Below, one piece after another: positions 1 through 8,408 of a DNA stretch of 64,000 bases. The stretch is from contig NZ_MRTH01000009.1 in assembly GCF_001956045.1 (NCBI RefSeq), positions 124,001 to 188,000 of the forward strand, given 5' to 3'. This DNA comes from Paenibacillus sp. FSL H7-0331 (GTDB lineage: Bacteria; Bacillota; Bacilli; Paenibacillales; NBRC-103111). Positions within the stretch are counted from its first letter, which is position 1. Each line of letters starts with the position of its first letter. The notes beneath the pieces were generated by a model. It worked only from the letters and a program-made list of their open reading frames with translations, did no database searches and was not told the DNA's origin. The position numbers were made by a program, and so were the translations under genes.

Positions 1-1300
1 CCGTCACGAGCATGATATTGATATTGATAGCCATTACAGCCCCGAGAATGCCAAACTGAGGCTGACCTGCAAGTCCGACTATAAGAGCAAGCTTGATCAC
101 TGAGCCAATTAATGTATTAACCAAAGCCGAGCCGGGTCGATTCAATGCCTGCAGGCTGGCTTGCAGGGGTGCCTGAAAATAAATAAAGAGAGCCACCGGA
201 GCCATCATTTTCAACATAGGAGCGATTTGGCTTTGTCCATACATCAGATCACAAAGCGGCTCGGCCAATACAAACATAATCATGACAAAAGGGGCTCCTG
301 TAACTAAGGCTAGCTTGAGTGATTGATGAAGCCGATTATGAATGGTTTGCATATCGTTACGTGCGGCCGCTTCCGACAATGAGGGAATGAGCGAAACGGA
401 TAAGGAGTAGGTCAACGCGCTTGGAAGCAGCAGAATCGGAATAATCATACCCTGAAGCATCCCATATTGTGCTGTCGCCAGCTTGGTTGCAATTCCTGCC
501 GCGGCGAGACTGCGAATAATGAGAATCGATTCAAGAAAATAAGAGCATGAGCCTACCAGCTTACTTCCGGTGATGGGCATGGCCAGCTTCAAGAGATGTT
601 TCAGATTTGCCAAACGGCCGACAAGCGGCACGCTTCCGATTTTTGCAATGGGAAAAGGGGTTGTCTGGCTGCGACTGCGTCGATAATAGAGGTATAGTAC
701 CAACAGAGCAACGGCTTCTCCCACCATGACTCCAGCCATTGCTCCTGCGGCCGCGTATTCAATACCATAAGGAAGCAAGGCATAGGCAAAGGCGAGCACA
801 GTGAAAATACGTATGAACGTTTCTGCTACCTGTGATACTGCAGTCGGGATCATATTTTGTCTGCCCTGAAAGTAACCGCGCAGCACAGAGCCAATTCCGA
901 CCAAAATGATAATTGGAGTCATACACAAGAAGGTGTAATAGACTCTGGAATCGGTTAGCAAATGGTTGGCAATCCATTGTGCGCCAAGCAGACTGGCCAG
1001 AGTGAACAGGATAGCGAGCGACACCGTAAGTGTCATCGCCAGCCGGAGTATGCGTCTGATTCTGCTTTCATTATTTTCTGCTTCTGCTTCAGCAATAAGC
1101 TTGGCGACAGCAATCGGTATGCCTCCGGTTATTAAGGTTAAAATAACAATCATAAACGGGAAACCCATTTGATATAACCCCACGCCTTCTGCTCCGATAA
1201 GTCTGGGCAGCGTAATTCGGGGAATAAAGCCAAGAATACGATTTACAATTCCTGCTGCCAGTAATATAAGCGTTCCCTTCAAAAACGATTGTTTGGTCAC
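1..1300 (-). CDS. spoVB: SpoVB-type polysaccharide/lipid flippase (MATE-like superfamily), 3' end outside window
   Basis: Translating the minus strand from GTG at 1300 gives one open frame of about 433 codons that runs off the left edge. It begins MTKQSFLKGTLILLAAG and continues through repeated hydrophobic helices. It carries the LIGAEGVGLYQMGFP stretch, a region typical of SpoVB/MurJ-like flippases, and GSVLRGYFQGRQNMIPTA. An in-frame ATG is excluded because the overlapping ATG is followed directly by TGA; a GGAGG site lies about 12 bases upstream of the GTG. SpoVB proteins are roughly 520-540 residues, so about 100 are missing. The family acts in spore cortex formation, probably moving lipid-linked precursors across the membrane. 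It is divergent from comN, as in related Bacillales. Several paralogues exist in Paenibacillus, so the exact orthology is likely but not certain. Confidence 0.85.
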   Translation of the reverse strand, partial: MTKQSFLKGTLILLAAGIVNRILGFIPRITLPRLIGAEGVGLYQMGFPFMIVILTLITGGIPIAVAKLIAEAEAENNESRIRRILRLAMTLTVSLAILFTLASLLGAQWIANHLLTDSRVYYTFLCMTPIIILVGIGSVLRGYFQGRQNMIPTAVSQVAETFIRIFTVLAFAYALLPYGIEYAAAGAMAGVMVGEAVALLVLYLYYRRSRSQTTPFPIAKIGSVPLVGRLANLKHLLKLAMPITGSKLVGSCSYFLESILIIRSLAAAGIATKLATAQYGMLQGMIIPILLLPSALTYSLSVSLIPSLSEAAARNDMQTIHNRLHQSLKLALVTGAPFVMIMFVLAEPLCDLMYGQSQIAPMLKMMAPVALFIYFQAPLQASLQALNRPGSALVNTLIGSVIKLALIVGLAGQPQFGILGAVMAININIMLVT

Positions 1301-1460
1301 ATCGATTCCTTCTTCCTCCCGAGACTACTAACATGGATATGCAGTACCTGTCCCTATGCATGCACAATATTTAACATGGAGATCAGGATACAGAAGGAAA
1401 ATCCTGCTTGGCAGCGAATATGAGTAAGAGGAAGATGGTTTAGGGCAGGAGGTTGTGAAG

Positions 1461-1991
1461 GTGGAGCATGATGGGCGCAAGGAAGAGCAGGATGCTCAGC
1501 ATTCAGAAGATCAAACGAAGCAAGAAACTATCGAGCAAAAACAGACTTTTCTTGAGCTGACTACGGAAACCGAATTGGACGAGACAGCAGCCGATGTGCA
1601 ACAGACAGATCCTCTTGTAATTGGACAGGAGGACATTCCTGAGGTCATTATGACTAATGACGATGTTAGTGACGATGTCGAGGAGCTTGAAGATGGTGAG
1701 GAATTGGAAGCTTTCTCAAGTGAGGAGCTTGATGAGGAGCCTGTTACATTATCGGAAATGGAACTTAACGAGCTAATTGAGAGCATCTGTACAAGTAAGG
1801 CGGAGGAATTTAGAATGATCGGCTATGAGCATGTTACCGGTAGAGAAATCTGGGAATGCGTTAGCGATAAATATCAGAAAACAGGGATGCCTGCGCTTCA
1901 TCAAATTGTGAATGACATTTTGTCGTTAAAGGTGACGAAATTTATGAACTGGATGACGATGAGTATATATAAAAGCAACCCTTTCGCTTAG
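1461..1991 (+). CDS. comN: ComN-like post-transcriptional regulator with long acidic N-terminal extension
   Basis: The last 75 or so residues (from about 100: SEMELNELIESICTSKAEEF, then YEHVTGREIWECVSDKYQK) match the ComN/YrzD family. That family in B. subtilis controls the late competence comE mRNA post-transcriptionally. The usual length is about 100 residues; this protein has 176. The extra N-terminal part is dominated by Glu, Asp, Gln and Thr and looks disordered. An in-frame GTG at 1455 sits only two bases after AGGAGG, so GTG 1461, eight bases away, is the better start. It lies between spoVB and secD as in B. subtilis, which supports the call. Function in this organism is inferred from family and position. 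Confidence 0.75.
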   Translation: MEHDGRKEEQDAQHSEDQTKQETIEQKQTFLELTTETELDETAADVQQTDPLVIGQEDIPEVIMTNDDVSDDVEELEDGEELEAFSSEELDEEPVTLSEMELNELIESICTSKAEEFRMIGYEHVTGREIWECVSDKYQKTGMPALHQIVNDILSLKVTKFMNWMTMSIYKSNPFA

Positions 1992-2007
1992 AAGGGGTTA
2001 TTTTTTT
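1977..2007 (+). terminator. Rho-independent terminator after comN
   Basis: AACCCTTT and AAGGGGTT flank a short loop and are followed by seven T. The stem overlaps the comN stop codon. Confidence 0.7.
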
Positions 2008-2040
2008 GCTGCTGGCAGAGACGTGTCGTAAATCATCAAA

Positions 2041-2069
2041 TTGACTCGTTTTTAGCAGGTGAGTATAAT
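2041..2069 (+). promoter_or_regulatory. SigA-type promoter for secD-secF
   Basis: TTGACT at 2041-2046 and a perfect TATAAT at 2064-2069 are 17 bases apart. Transcription would start near 2076, about 30 bases before the secD start. Confidence 0.75.
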
Positions 2070-2104
2070 AGGACTATTGAGATTGGAAGGAGATCGTTAC
2101 TCAT

Positions 2105-3331
2105 ATGAAACGGATTGCAATATTTGTGGCTGTAGTGCTTGTTACATTGGCGCTAGTGGCCTGGACAAGCCCGAGTTTAGTTAACAAAATTAAATTGGGT
2201 TTGGACTTAAAAGGTGGTTTCGAAATTCTTTACGTAGCGGAGGCTATAGAGGAAGGTAAGCCCGTTACTGCGGAAGCTTTAAAAGAGACAGCGAACAGTT
2301 TAATGAAAAGGGCGGATGAGCTGGGTATTGCTGAACCAGAGATTACGACCGAAGGAAAAGACCGGATTCGTGTACGTTTGGCTGATGTAAAAAATGAGGA
2401 TGAGGTTCGTAAGGTTATTAAAAAGCCAGCCGAGCTCACTTTCCGCGGTCCAGATGGAACGAAAGAAATGCTGGGCAGTGATTTTGTGGAAAACGCAGCC
2501 AAAATTGGCTTCGACCAATCCAATCGTCCGCAGATCAATATCAAGGTCAAAGATCCTGAGAAATTTAAAAAAGTAACCGAGAAGCTCGTAGGCAAGCCTT
2601 TGGCTATCTATCTGGACGAGCGTCAGCTGTCTGCACCGGTTGTTAATACGGTTATTACAGATGGCAGTGCGACGATCTCCGGTAACTATACGTTTGAGGA
2701 AGCTACTGAACTTGCATCAACCATCAATTTGGGTGCATTGCCGTTGAAGCTGACTGAAAAGTACACACAGGTTGTGGGAGCATCCTTGGGTAAAGCTTCG
2801 TTGGAGCAAACCGTAAGAGCGGGTTTGATCGGTTCCATCCTGATTTTAATATTCATGATTATTTTTTATCGCTTGCCTGGCTTTGTTGCAGCGATAACTT
2901 TGATTACATATACATGGCTGCTGCTGGTCGTGTTTGACTGGATGAATGCCACCTTGACACTTCCTGGTATTGCCGCCTTTGTACTCGGTATCGGGATGGC
3001 TGTTGATGCCAATATCATCACCTATGAACGGATTAAAGAAGAGATTCGCAGCGGAAAAAGCTTGCTGTCCTCTTTGAAATCAGGCTCCAAGCATTCCTTC
3101 CGGACGATTATGGATGCTAACATTACGAATATCATCTCTGCCGGTGTGCTTTACTATGTAGGTAATGGTGCCATCCGTGGGTTTGCGCTTACGACCATTA
3201 TGAGTATCGTACTAAGTGTTTTGACCAACATATTTTTTTCAAGAATGTTATTGTACTTAATTATTAAAAGTAACAAGTTCAAGAAACCTTCTTATTACGG
3301 TGTAAAGGAGGCGGAAATTCGTGGATTATAG
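2105..3331 (+). CDS. secD: Protein translocase subunit SecD
   Basis: A 408-residue RND-superfamily membrane protein that, with SecF, uses the proton motive force to help SecYEG complete protein export. The N-terminal helix is followed by the typical GLDLKGGFEILY motif at about residue 32, an extracytoplasmic P1-type region, and a block of membrane helices from about 235. That block contains GFVAAITLITYTWLLLVVF and the highly conserved GIGMAVDANIITYERIKEE. The start ATG has AAGGAG upstream. Its last 11 bases overlap the secF start, so the two are translationally coupled. B. subtilis has a single fused SecDF; here the halves are separate genes. Confidence 0.95.
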   Translation: MKRIAIFVAVVLVTLALVAWTSPSLVNKIKLGLDLKGGFEILYVAEAIEEGKPVTAEALKETANSLMKRADELGIAEPEITTEGKDRIRVRLADVKNEDEVRKVIKKPAELTFRGPDGTKEMLGSDFVENAAKIGFDQSNRPQINIKVKDPEKFKKVTEKLVGKPLAIYLDERQLSAPVVNTVITDGSATISGNYTFEEATELASTINLGALPLKLTEKYTQVVGASLGKASLEQTVRAGLIGSILILIFMIIFYRLPGFVAAITLITYTWLLLVVFDWMNATLTLPGIAAFVLGIGMAVDANIITYERIKEEIRSGKSLLSSLKSGSKHSFRTIMDANITNIISAGVLYYVGNGAIRGFALTTIMSIVLSVLTNIFFSRMLLYLIIKSNKFKKPSYYGVKEAEIRGL

Positions 3332-4232
3332 AGACCATTTTGATTTTATGAAAAACCGCAACAAATTTTTCACCATATCTATCGTTTTATTGATTGTAGG
3401 AATAATCGTCACATCGATTTTTGGCTTGAATTTCGGTGTTGACTTTAAAGCAGGTACGGGTCTTGATATTAACGTAGGTCAAGCTGTAACGAAGGAAAAA
3501 GCGGAAGAGGTCTTTACCGGCATCAATCTGAAACCTTCGGTTGTATCCATAGGCGGGAATAATGATCATGTCTCCGCCAGATTTGATATCATACTTACAG
3601 ATGATCAAATCAAACAAATTAATGCAGCTATGGTTTCCACTTTCGGGGATAAGGTTTCCCAGGAGGTCAACACCGTATCTCCGGATATTGCACGTGAGTT
3701 AGGACTTAAGGCGATCTATGCCGTAGCTATTGCAAGTATCGCGATTTGTATTTATGTAAGTATCCGATTTGAGTGGCGTTTTGCTCTCGCTGCCATTATT
3801 GCGATTTTACATGATGCTTGTGTCGTTATTGCGATGTTTGCGATTTTCCGTTTTGAAGTCAATCTGCCATTCCTGGCAGCAATTTTAACTACTATCGGTT
3901 ATTCCATCAACGATAAAATCGTTATTTTTGACCGGGTTCGTGAGAACCTTCGTTTTTCTAAAATTAAATCCACACAAGATCTTTCCAATTTGCTGAATAA
4001 TAGTATTTGGCAGACGATGAGAAGAAATGTTTACACAGTTCTTACTGTATTGCTCGCAGCTATTTGTTTGTTTGTATTTGGTAGCGAATCGATCAAGCTT
4101 TTTGCACTTGCCAAAATTATCGGATTAACATCCGGAGCTTATTCTTCGATTTGCATAGCCAGCCCATTGTGGTATTTACTGAAAAACAAATCATTGAGTT
4201 CTAAACCAAGAGCAACTGCAGTAAAAGAATAA
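3321..4232 (+). CDS. secF: Protein translocase subunit SecF
   Basis: A 303-residue partner of SecD. It shows an N-terminal helix, the family motif GLNFGVDFKAGTGLDINV, and the C-terminal helix bundle with TTIGYSINDKIVIFDRVREN, the SecF counterpart of the SecD VDANI motif. It starts at GTG 3321 with AAGGAGG (3305-3311) lying inside the end of secD. No independent promoter is visible. A GC-rich hairpin follows the stop codon, so secD-secF form a two-gene unit. Confidence 0.95.
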   Translation: MDYRDHFDFMKNRNKFFTISIVLLIVGIIVTSIFGLNFGVDFKAGTGLDINVGQAVTKEKAEEVFTGINLKPSVVSIGGNNDHVSARFDIILTDDQIKQINAAMVSTFGDKVSQEVNTVSPDIARELGLKAIYAVAIASIAICIYVSIRFEWRFALAAIIAILHDACVVIAMFAIFRFEVNLPFLAAILTTIGYSINDKIVIFDRVRENLRFSKIKSTQDLSNLLNNSIWQTMRRNVYTVLTVLLAAICLFVFGSESIKLFALAKIIGLTSGAYSSICIASPLWYLLKNKSLSSKPRATAVKE

Positions 4233-4237
4233 TAGCT

Positions 4238-4270
4238 GGCCGCGTGAACTGAACGGTTCCGCGGCCTTTC
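4238..4270 (+). terminator. Hairpin after secF, probable terminator
   Basis: GGCCGCG (4238-4244) pairs with CGCGGCC (4260-4266), followed by a short T-rich tract (TTTCTATC). The weak T tract makes it a probable rather than certain terminator. Confidence 0.55.
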
Positions 4271-4295
4271 TATCAATTTTTAGGGAGTGGCTCTT

Positions 4296-5249
4296 TTGAC
4301 AGAGGAACGTTTTCAAAAAACGGAATTCGCCTACTGGATCGGAATCATTGGAAATATTTTTCTTGCTGCCCTGAAAGGTGTATTCGGTTATATCTCAGGA
4401 AGCAAGGCGCTCATTGCTGATGCCTTGTACTCAGTTTCAACTGCTGGACATTCATGTGCCATGCTGATGGGACAGCGTGCTGCCAAACAACAACCGGATG
4501 GAAATCCTCTCTATAAGCAAGGGAAGGCTGAATCCATTGCCGCCATTATTGTGTCGGTATTACTATTGGTTATTGGTATCGAGATTTGTTTTTCATCCGT
4601 TAAAACGATTTATTATGGAGTGGATTCGCCTCCGAAAGCTACTGCACTCATTGCGATTGTGCTGTCGATCATTCTTAAAGAAACGATGTTCCAATATCAA
4701 TACCGTCTGGGTAAAAAAATGTCGAATCAAGATTTAATTGCAAGCGCCCGGAAGCACCGTTTGGGGATGTATTCTTCATTTGTCGTATTGATCGGTGTAG
4801 TGGGTGCGCTATCAGGTAATTACCTGGGAAATAATTATTTATATTACCTTGATCCGCTTGCAGGCTTATTGGTAGCCGTACTTGTTGTGAGAATGGGCTA
4901 CCGTCTTGTAATGGAGTCCATTCACCAGACATTAGAGCATGTACTTCATGATGAGGATGTAGCAGAGCTGATGCGCACGGTGCAGGTTATTAAAGGGGTA
5001 ATTGCTGTCGAATATTTGCGTGCACGTGAACAGGGACACTATGTGATTGTGGATATCAAAATCAGTGTAAACCCACGAATCAGTGTGCTTGAAGGCCATG
5101 ACATTGCAAAAACGGTTAAGCAAGCCTTAATGAAGCGGCATATCCATGTTGCTGAGGTTTATATTCATGTCAATCCATATGATGCGGGATATCCCTATAA
5201 AAATAATATTGATTTGGAGCAGGACCAATTTTCATCGATGCTTCATTAG
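4296..5249 (+). CDS. Cation diffusion facilitator family metal efflux transporter
   Basis: A protein of about 317 residues with the CDF layout: membrane helices in the first 200 residues and a cytoplasmic C-terminal metal-binding domain. Helix 2 carries SKALIADALYSVSTAGH, resembling the family metal site in which D and H residues bind Zn, Fe or Mn. A second site is likely near LLYYLDPLAGLLVA. CDF proteins exchange divalent metal for protons. An in-frame GTG at 4287 overlaps the GGGAG ribosome site, so TTG 4296 (spacing about 9) is preferred. It occupies the place where B. subtilis has yrvC/yrvD between secDF and recJ. The metal cannot be told from sequence. Confidence 0.85.
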   Translation: MTEERFQKTEFAYWIGIIGNIFLAALKGVFGYISGSKALIADALYSVSTAGHSCAMLMGQRAAKQQPDGNPLYKQGKAESIAAIIVSVLLLVIGIEICFSSVKTIYYGVDSPPKATALIAIVLSIILKETMFQYQYRLGKKMSNQDLIASARKHRLGMYSSFVVLIGVVGALSGNYLGNNYLYYLDPLAGLLVAVLVVRMGYRLVMESIHQTLEHVLHDEDVAELMRTVQVIKGVIAVEYLRAREQGHYVIVDIKISVNPRISVLEGHDIAKTVKQALMKRHIHVAEVYIHVNPYDAGYPYKNNIDLEQDQFSSMLH

Positions 5250-5261
5250 GAAAGCTAAGTA

Positions 5262-5305
5262 GATGCTTAACGAAGCTAGTTTTGCAACGCAAAACTTTCA
5301 GGAGG
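5262..5305 (+). repeat. Structured leader element upstream of the recJ ribosome site
   Basis: GCTT-AACG-AAGC (5265-5276) is followed by AGTTTTGC-AAC-GCAAAACT (5278-5296) and then AGGAGG (5300-5305). Two related copies precede the DUF2157 gene near 45.4 kb, with different but still paired stem bases. Confidence 0.6.
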
Positions 5306-5312
5306 GTAAAAT

Positions 5313-7754
5313 ATGCTTCACGCAAAGGCAAAATGGAACATAACTGAAGCGGATGACGATCAAGTGGAAAAGCTGGCGCAGGAGCTTCAGATAGAACCAT
5401 TACTTGCTCGTCTGCTTATTGCCCGAGGAATGACGAATATTGAACAAGCCAAAGCTTTTCTTGACGAAGGAACGGATTGGAATCATGATCCGTTCCTTTT
5501 GGATGGAATGGGAGAAGCGGTTTCCCGTATTCGATTGGCTATTGAACAAGGTGAAAAGATTCGCATCTACGGAGATTATGATGCAGATGGGATCAGCAGC
5601 ACCGTATTGATGATCCATTTGCTGAATCAAATGCAGGCAGCCTTTGATTATTACATACCGCACCGGATTCATGAAGGGTACGGGTTAAATAACAAAGCTC
5701 TCGATTTAGCTCTCCAGCACGGAGTTCAATTAATCATTACGGTTGATACGGGTATCAGCGCTGTTGAGGAAATTGCTTATGCCAGACAGTTGGGTCTTGA
5801 AGTGATTGTGACGGATCATCACGAACCACCGGAACACCTGCCGCAGGAGTGCATCATTATAAATCCCAAAAAACCAGGCTGTCCTTATCCGTTCAAGCAG
5901 TTGGCTGGTGTAGGTGTAGCTTTCAAGCTGGCTCAGGCTTTACTGGGCCGTTGGCCTTCGGAGCTGCTGGAGTTCGCAGCCATCGGTACGGTCGCCGATT
6001 TGATGCCCTTATTGAATGAGAATCGAATGATCGTCAAGCAAGGACTCAAACGCATGCAGTCTTCATCCAATCCTGGGATACGCGCTCTGTTTGATGCGGC
6101 GGGTATTAATTTGAAGGATGTCAATTCCACGCATATCGGCTTTACTCTGGCCCCTCGAATCAATGCCAGTGGAAGGCTTGAACATGCCGACGATGCCGTT
6201 CGTCTGCTCATTACTGATAATCAGCAGGATGCCGAACAGATGGCCTATCAGCTGGATCAGCTAAACAAAGAACGGCAAAGAATTGTTGAAGAGATGACCA
6301 AGCAAGCCTATGAGATTGTTCAGGAAAGCAAATCAGCGCCGCTCAAGCAGGTGCTGGTCGTTGCCCAAGAGGATTGGAATGTAGGTGTGGTAGGCATTGT
6401 CGCCTCCAAACTGGTTGACAAATATTATCGCCCCACGCTTGTGTTAAGTATTGATAAAGAAACGGGCTTGGCAAAGGGCTCTGCACGATCGATAGCAGGC
6501 TATGATTTATATCAGGCATTAAGTCATTGTCAAGATCTGCTTGATCATTACGGAGGACATCAGGCTGCCGCAGGATTGACGCTCTCGCGAGAGCATCTGC
6601 CTGAGCTGGAAAGGCGTTTGAATTTGCTGGCTGAAGAATGGTTGTGTTCGGACGATTTTACCCCCTATATGAATGTAGATATGGTTTGCTCGCTAAAGGA
6701 AATTGGAGTGACAACGGTTCAACAGCTGGAATTGCTTGGGCCTTTCGGTATGGGGAATCCCACACCCAAGGTCATTATTAGCAATGCTGCATATAAAGAG
6801 CTTCGTACCATAGGTAAAGAACAGCAGCATGTAAAAATAACATTAAAGACAAGCAAGGATGAAAGTGCCGCTACCCTTGATGCCGTAGGCTTTCATAAAA
6901 GCGCGCTGCTGCCCTGGATTTCTTCTACAGCAGCAATGGATGTTCTTGGAGAGCTGTCCATAAATGAATGGAACGGAGTCCGTAAGCCTCAGGTAATGAT
7001 TCAGGATTTGCGGATTGCTCATATGCAGATGTTTGATTGGCGGGGCATTGCCAAGATAGAGCCTAAGCTCGCCGAGCTGGCGGAACGTGTTGATGGGCGA
7101 AGCTCAGGTGGTGACGCACGGGCTGGTATTCTCATGTTTCATGCCAGTAATACAAGCATGCTTGGCTCCATCGTGAACAAGCTTCCGGTGTGGGTGTTGG
7201 CGAAAGAGAATGGCAGCAGCCTGATGCCTTCGAACGAGCTGGCTAGACAGAGCAATCTGTCCATGGTGACCGATATGATTCTTTTCGATCTTCCTTCAGA
7301 ATTATCAAGCCTGGGTGCAGCTCTTAGTTCAGCAGTCGGTATGGAGCGTGTCTATGCGATATTTTATCAGGGTGGAACTGTTTATGAAGGTGCTCTGCCA
7401 TCGCGAGATATGTTTAAGACCGTGTACGGAGCCGTTCAACAGCAAGCAGCAGCGAGTCCGTCTGCAGCTTTCATAGCCAGTCTGTCGAAGCGTTCAGGTC
7501 TTTCTTCCAGTCTTATTCAATTTATACTGGATGTGTTTACCGAGGTGGGCTTAATTACACAATCTGCAGGCAGCTATAGGCTCGTAGTCAAACCTGACAA
7601 AAAAGATCTCACTCAATCTCAGATTTACCAAAATCGACAGCTTCATGTCGAGGTAGAGCAGGCATTGCTCTATTCAAGTGCTCAGGAGCTGCATGAATGG
7701 CTGATGGAGCAAAAGCAACAATCAAACAAACCATTACTGGAGGGTATTATATGA
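5313..7754 (+). CDS. recJ: Single-stranded-DNA-specific exonuclease RecJ
   Basis: An 813-residue 5'-3' ssDNA exonuclease for recombination and mismatch or base excision repair. The DHH domain has the metal-binding motifs YGDYDADGISST (about residue 88), VDTGIS and VTDHHE (about 170). DHHA1 follows with KGSARSIAGYDLYQAL and YGGHQAAAGL near 400-425. An OB-type domain lies around 460-570, and then comes a long C-terminal part of about 240 residues, as in Bacillales RecJ and absent from the shorter E. coli protein. ATG 5313 has AGGAGG eight bases upstream. The stop overlaps the apt start as ATGA, implying coupled translation. Confidence 0.95.
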   Translation: MLHAKAKWNITEADDDQVEKLAQELQIEPLLARLLIARGMTNIEQAKAFLDEGTDWNHDPFLLDGMGEAVSRIRLAIEQGEKIRIYGDYDADGISSTVLMIHLLNQMQAAFDYYIPHRIHEGYGLNNKALDLALQHGVQLIITVDTGISAVEEIAYARQLGLEVIVTDHHEPPEHLPQECIIINPKKPGCPYPFKQLAGVGVAFKLAQALLGRWPSELLEFAAIGTVADLMPLLNENRMIVKQGLKRMQSSSNPGIRALFDAAGINLKDVNSTHIGFTLAPRINASGRLEHADDAVRLLITDNQQDAEQMAYQLDQLNKERQRIVEEMTKQAYEIVQESKSAPLKQVLVVAQEDWNVGVVGIVASKLVDKYYRPTLVLSIDKETGLAKGSARSIAGYDLYQALSHCQDLLDHYGGHQAAAGLTLSREHLPELERRLNLLAEEWLCSDDFTPYMNVDMVCSLKEIGVTTVQQLELLGPFGMGNPTPKVIISNAAYKELRTIGKEQQHVKITLKTSKDESAATLDAVGFHKSALLPWISSTAAMDVLGELSINEWNGVRKPQVMIQDLRIAHMQMFDWRGIAKIEPKLAELAERVDGRSSGGDARAGILMFHASNTSMLGSIVNKLPVWVLAKENGSSLMPSNELARQSNLSMVTDMILFDLPSELSSLGAALSSAVGMERVYAIFYQGGTVYEGALPSRDMFKTVYGAVQQQAAASPSAAFIASLSKRSGLSSSLIQFILDVFTEVGLITQSAGSYRLVVKPDKKDLTQSQIYQNRQLHVEVEQALLYSSAQELHEWLMEQKQQSNKPLLEGII

Positions 7755-8263
7755 ATTTCAAACCGTATATCCGTGTTATAGAAGATTTCCCGCAGCCTGG
7801 TATCAGCTTTAAAGACATCACGACCTTATTGCAAAATGGGCCCGTTTACCGGGAAGTTATTAACGAGCTGGCGCGTCAGTTAAAGGAAGTCGAAATTGAC
7901 TGTATCGCCGGACCGGAAGCAAGAGGATTCGTTATTGGTGCGCCGCTCGCCATCGCTCTCGGAGTAGGCTTCATACCGATTCGGAAAAGCGGCAAGCTTC
8001 CCGGCCATACCATTGAAGCGGATTACGCTTTGGAATACGGCAAGGATAAGCTTGCCATGCACCAAGACGCGATTCAGCCAGGTCAAAAGGTGCTGATTGC
8101 TGATGACCTTCTTGCCACAGGAGGAACGATAGCGACCTCGATCAATCTGATTGAGCAGTTGGGTGGACAAGTGGTCGGAGCTGCCTTTTTGATTGAGTTG
8201 TTAGAGCTGAATGGACGCGAAAAGCTGGGTCCGATAGATATTATTTCATTGGTAACCTACTAA
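7751..8263 (+). CDS. apt: Adenine phosphoribosyltransferase
   Basis: A 170-residue purine salvage enzyme making AMP and pyrophosphate from adenine and PRPP. It begins MNFKPYIRVIEDFPQPGISF, the usual Apt start, so the longer open frame from 7697 inside recJ is rejected. The PRPP-binding loop is seen as VLIADDLLATGGTIATS (about residues 117-133), and GPEARGF lies near 55. GGAGG precedes the ATG, and the ATG overlaps the recJ stop by four bases. A strong terminator follows. The recJ-apt-relA order is conserved in Bacillales. Confidence 0.95.
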   Translation: MNFKPYIRVIEDFPQPGISFKDITTLLQNGPVYREVINELARQLKEVEIDCIAGPEARGFVIGAPLAIALGVGFIPIRKSGKLPGHTIEADYALEYGKDKLAMHQDAIQPGQKVLIADDLLATGGTIATSINLIEQLGGQVVGAAFLIELLELNGREKLGPIDIISLVTY

Positions 8264-8277
8264 AAGGTACGCTTTGA

Positions 8278-8313
8278 AACAAAACCCGGACAAAGGATCC
8301 GGGTTTTGTTTTC
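8278..8313 (+). terminator. Strong Rho-independent terminator after apt
   Basis: Thirteen-base arms (AACAAAACCCGGA and TCCGGGTTTTGTT) enclose a seven-base loop. The T residues are part of the 3' arm. A small inverted repeat TTCGAC...GTCGAA follows at 8311-8329. Confidence 0.85.
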
Positions 8314-8343
8314 GACAAAATATGTCGAAATGTCGTAAATAAG

Positions 8344-8373
8344 TTGACGTATTGCCTATGAAAAATGCATAAT
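8344..8373 (+). promoter_or_regulatory. SigA-type promoter for relA
   Basis: TTGACG (8344-8349) and CATAAT (8368-8373) with an 18-base spacer, about 35 bases before the relA start and just after the apt terminator. Confidence 0.6.
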
Positions 8374-8408
8374 GGACTAAAATCGAATTAAGGGAATGAG
8401 TAAAGCGA

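Noticed and set aside
601..1367. Three short minus-strand frames at the left end
   Set aside because: They lie in other frames of the continuous SpoVB-type gene, which is open from 1300 to the window edge and has family motifs.
1511..1786. Minus-strand Ser-rich frame
   Set aside because: It is the antisense of the Glu/Asp-rich part of comN (GAG/GAA/GAT codons read as Ser/Leu) and has no ribosome site.
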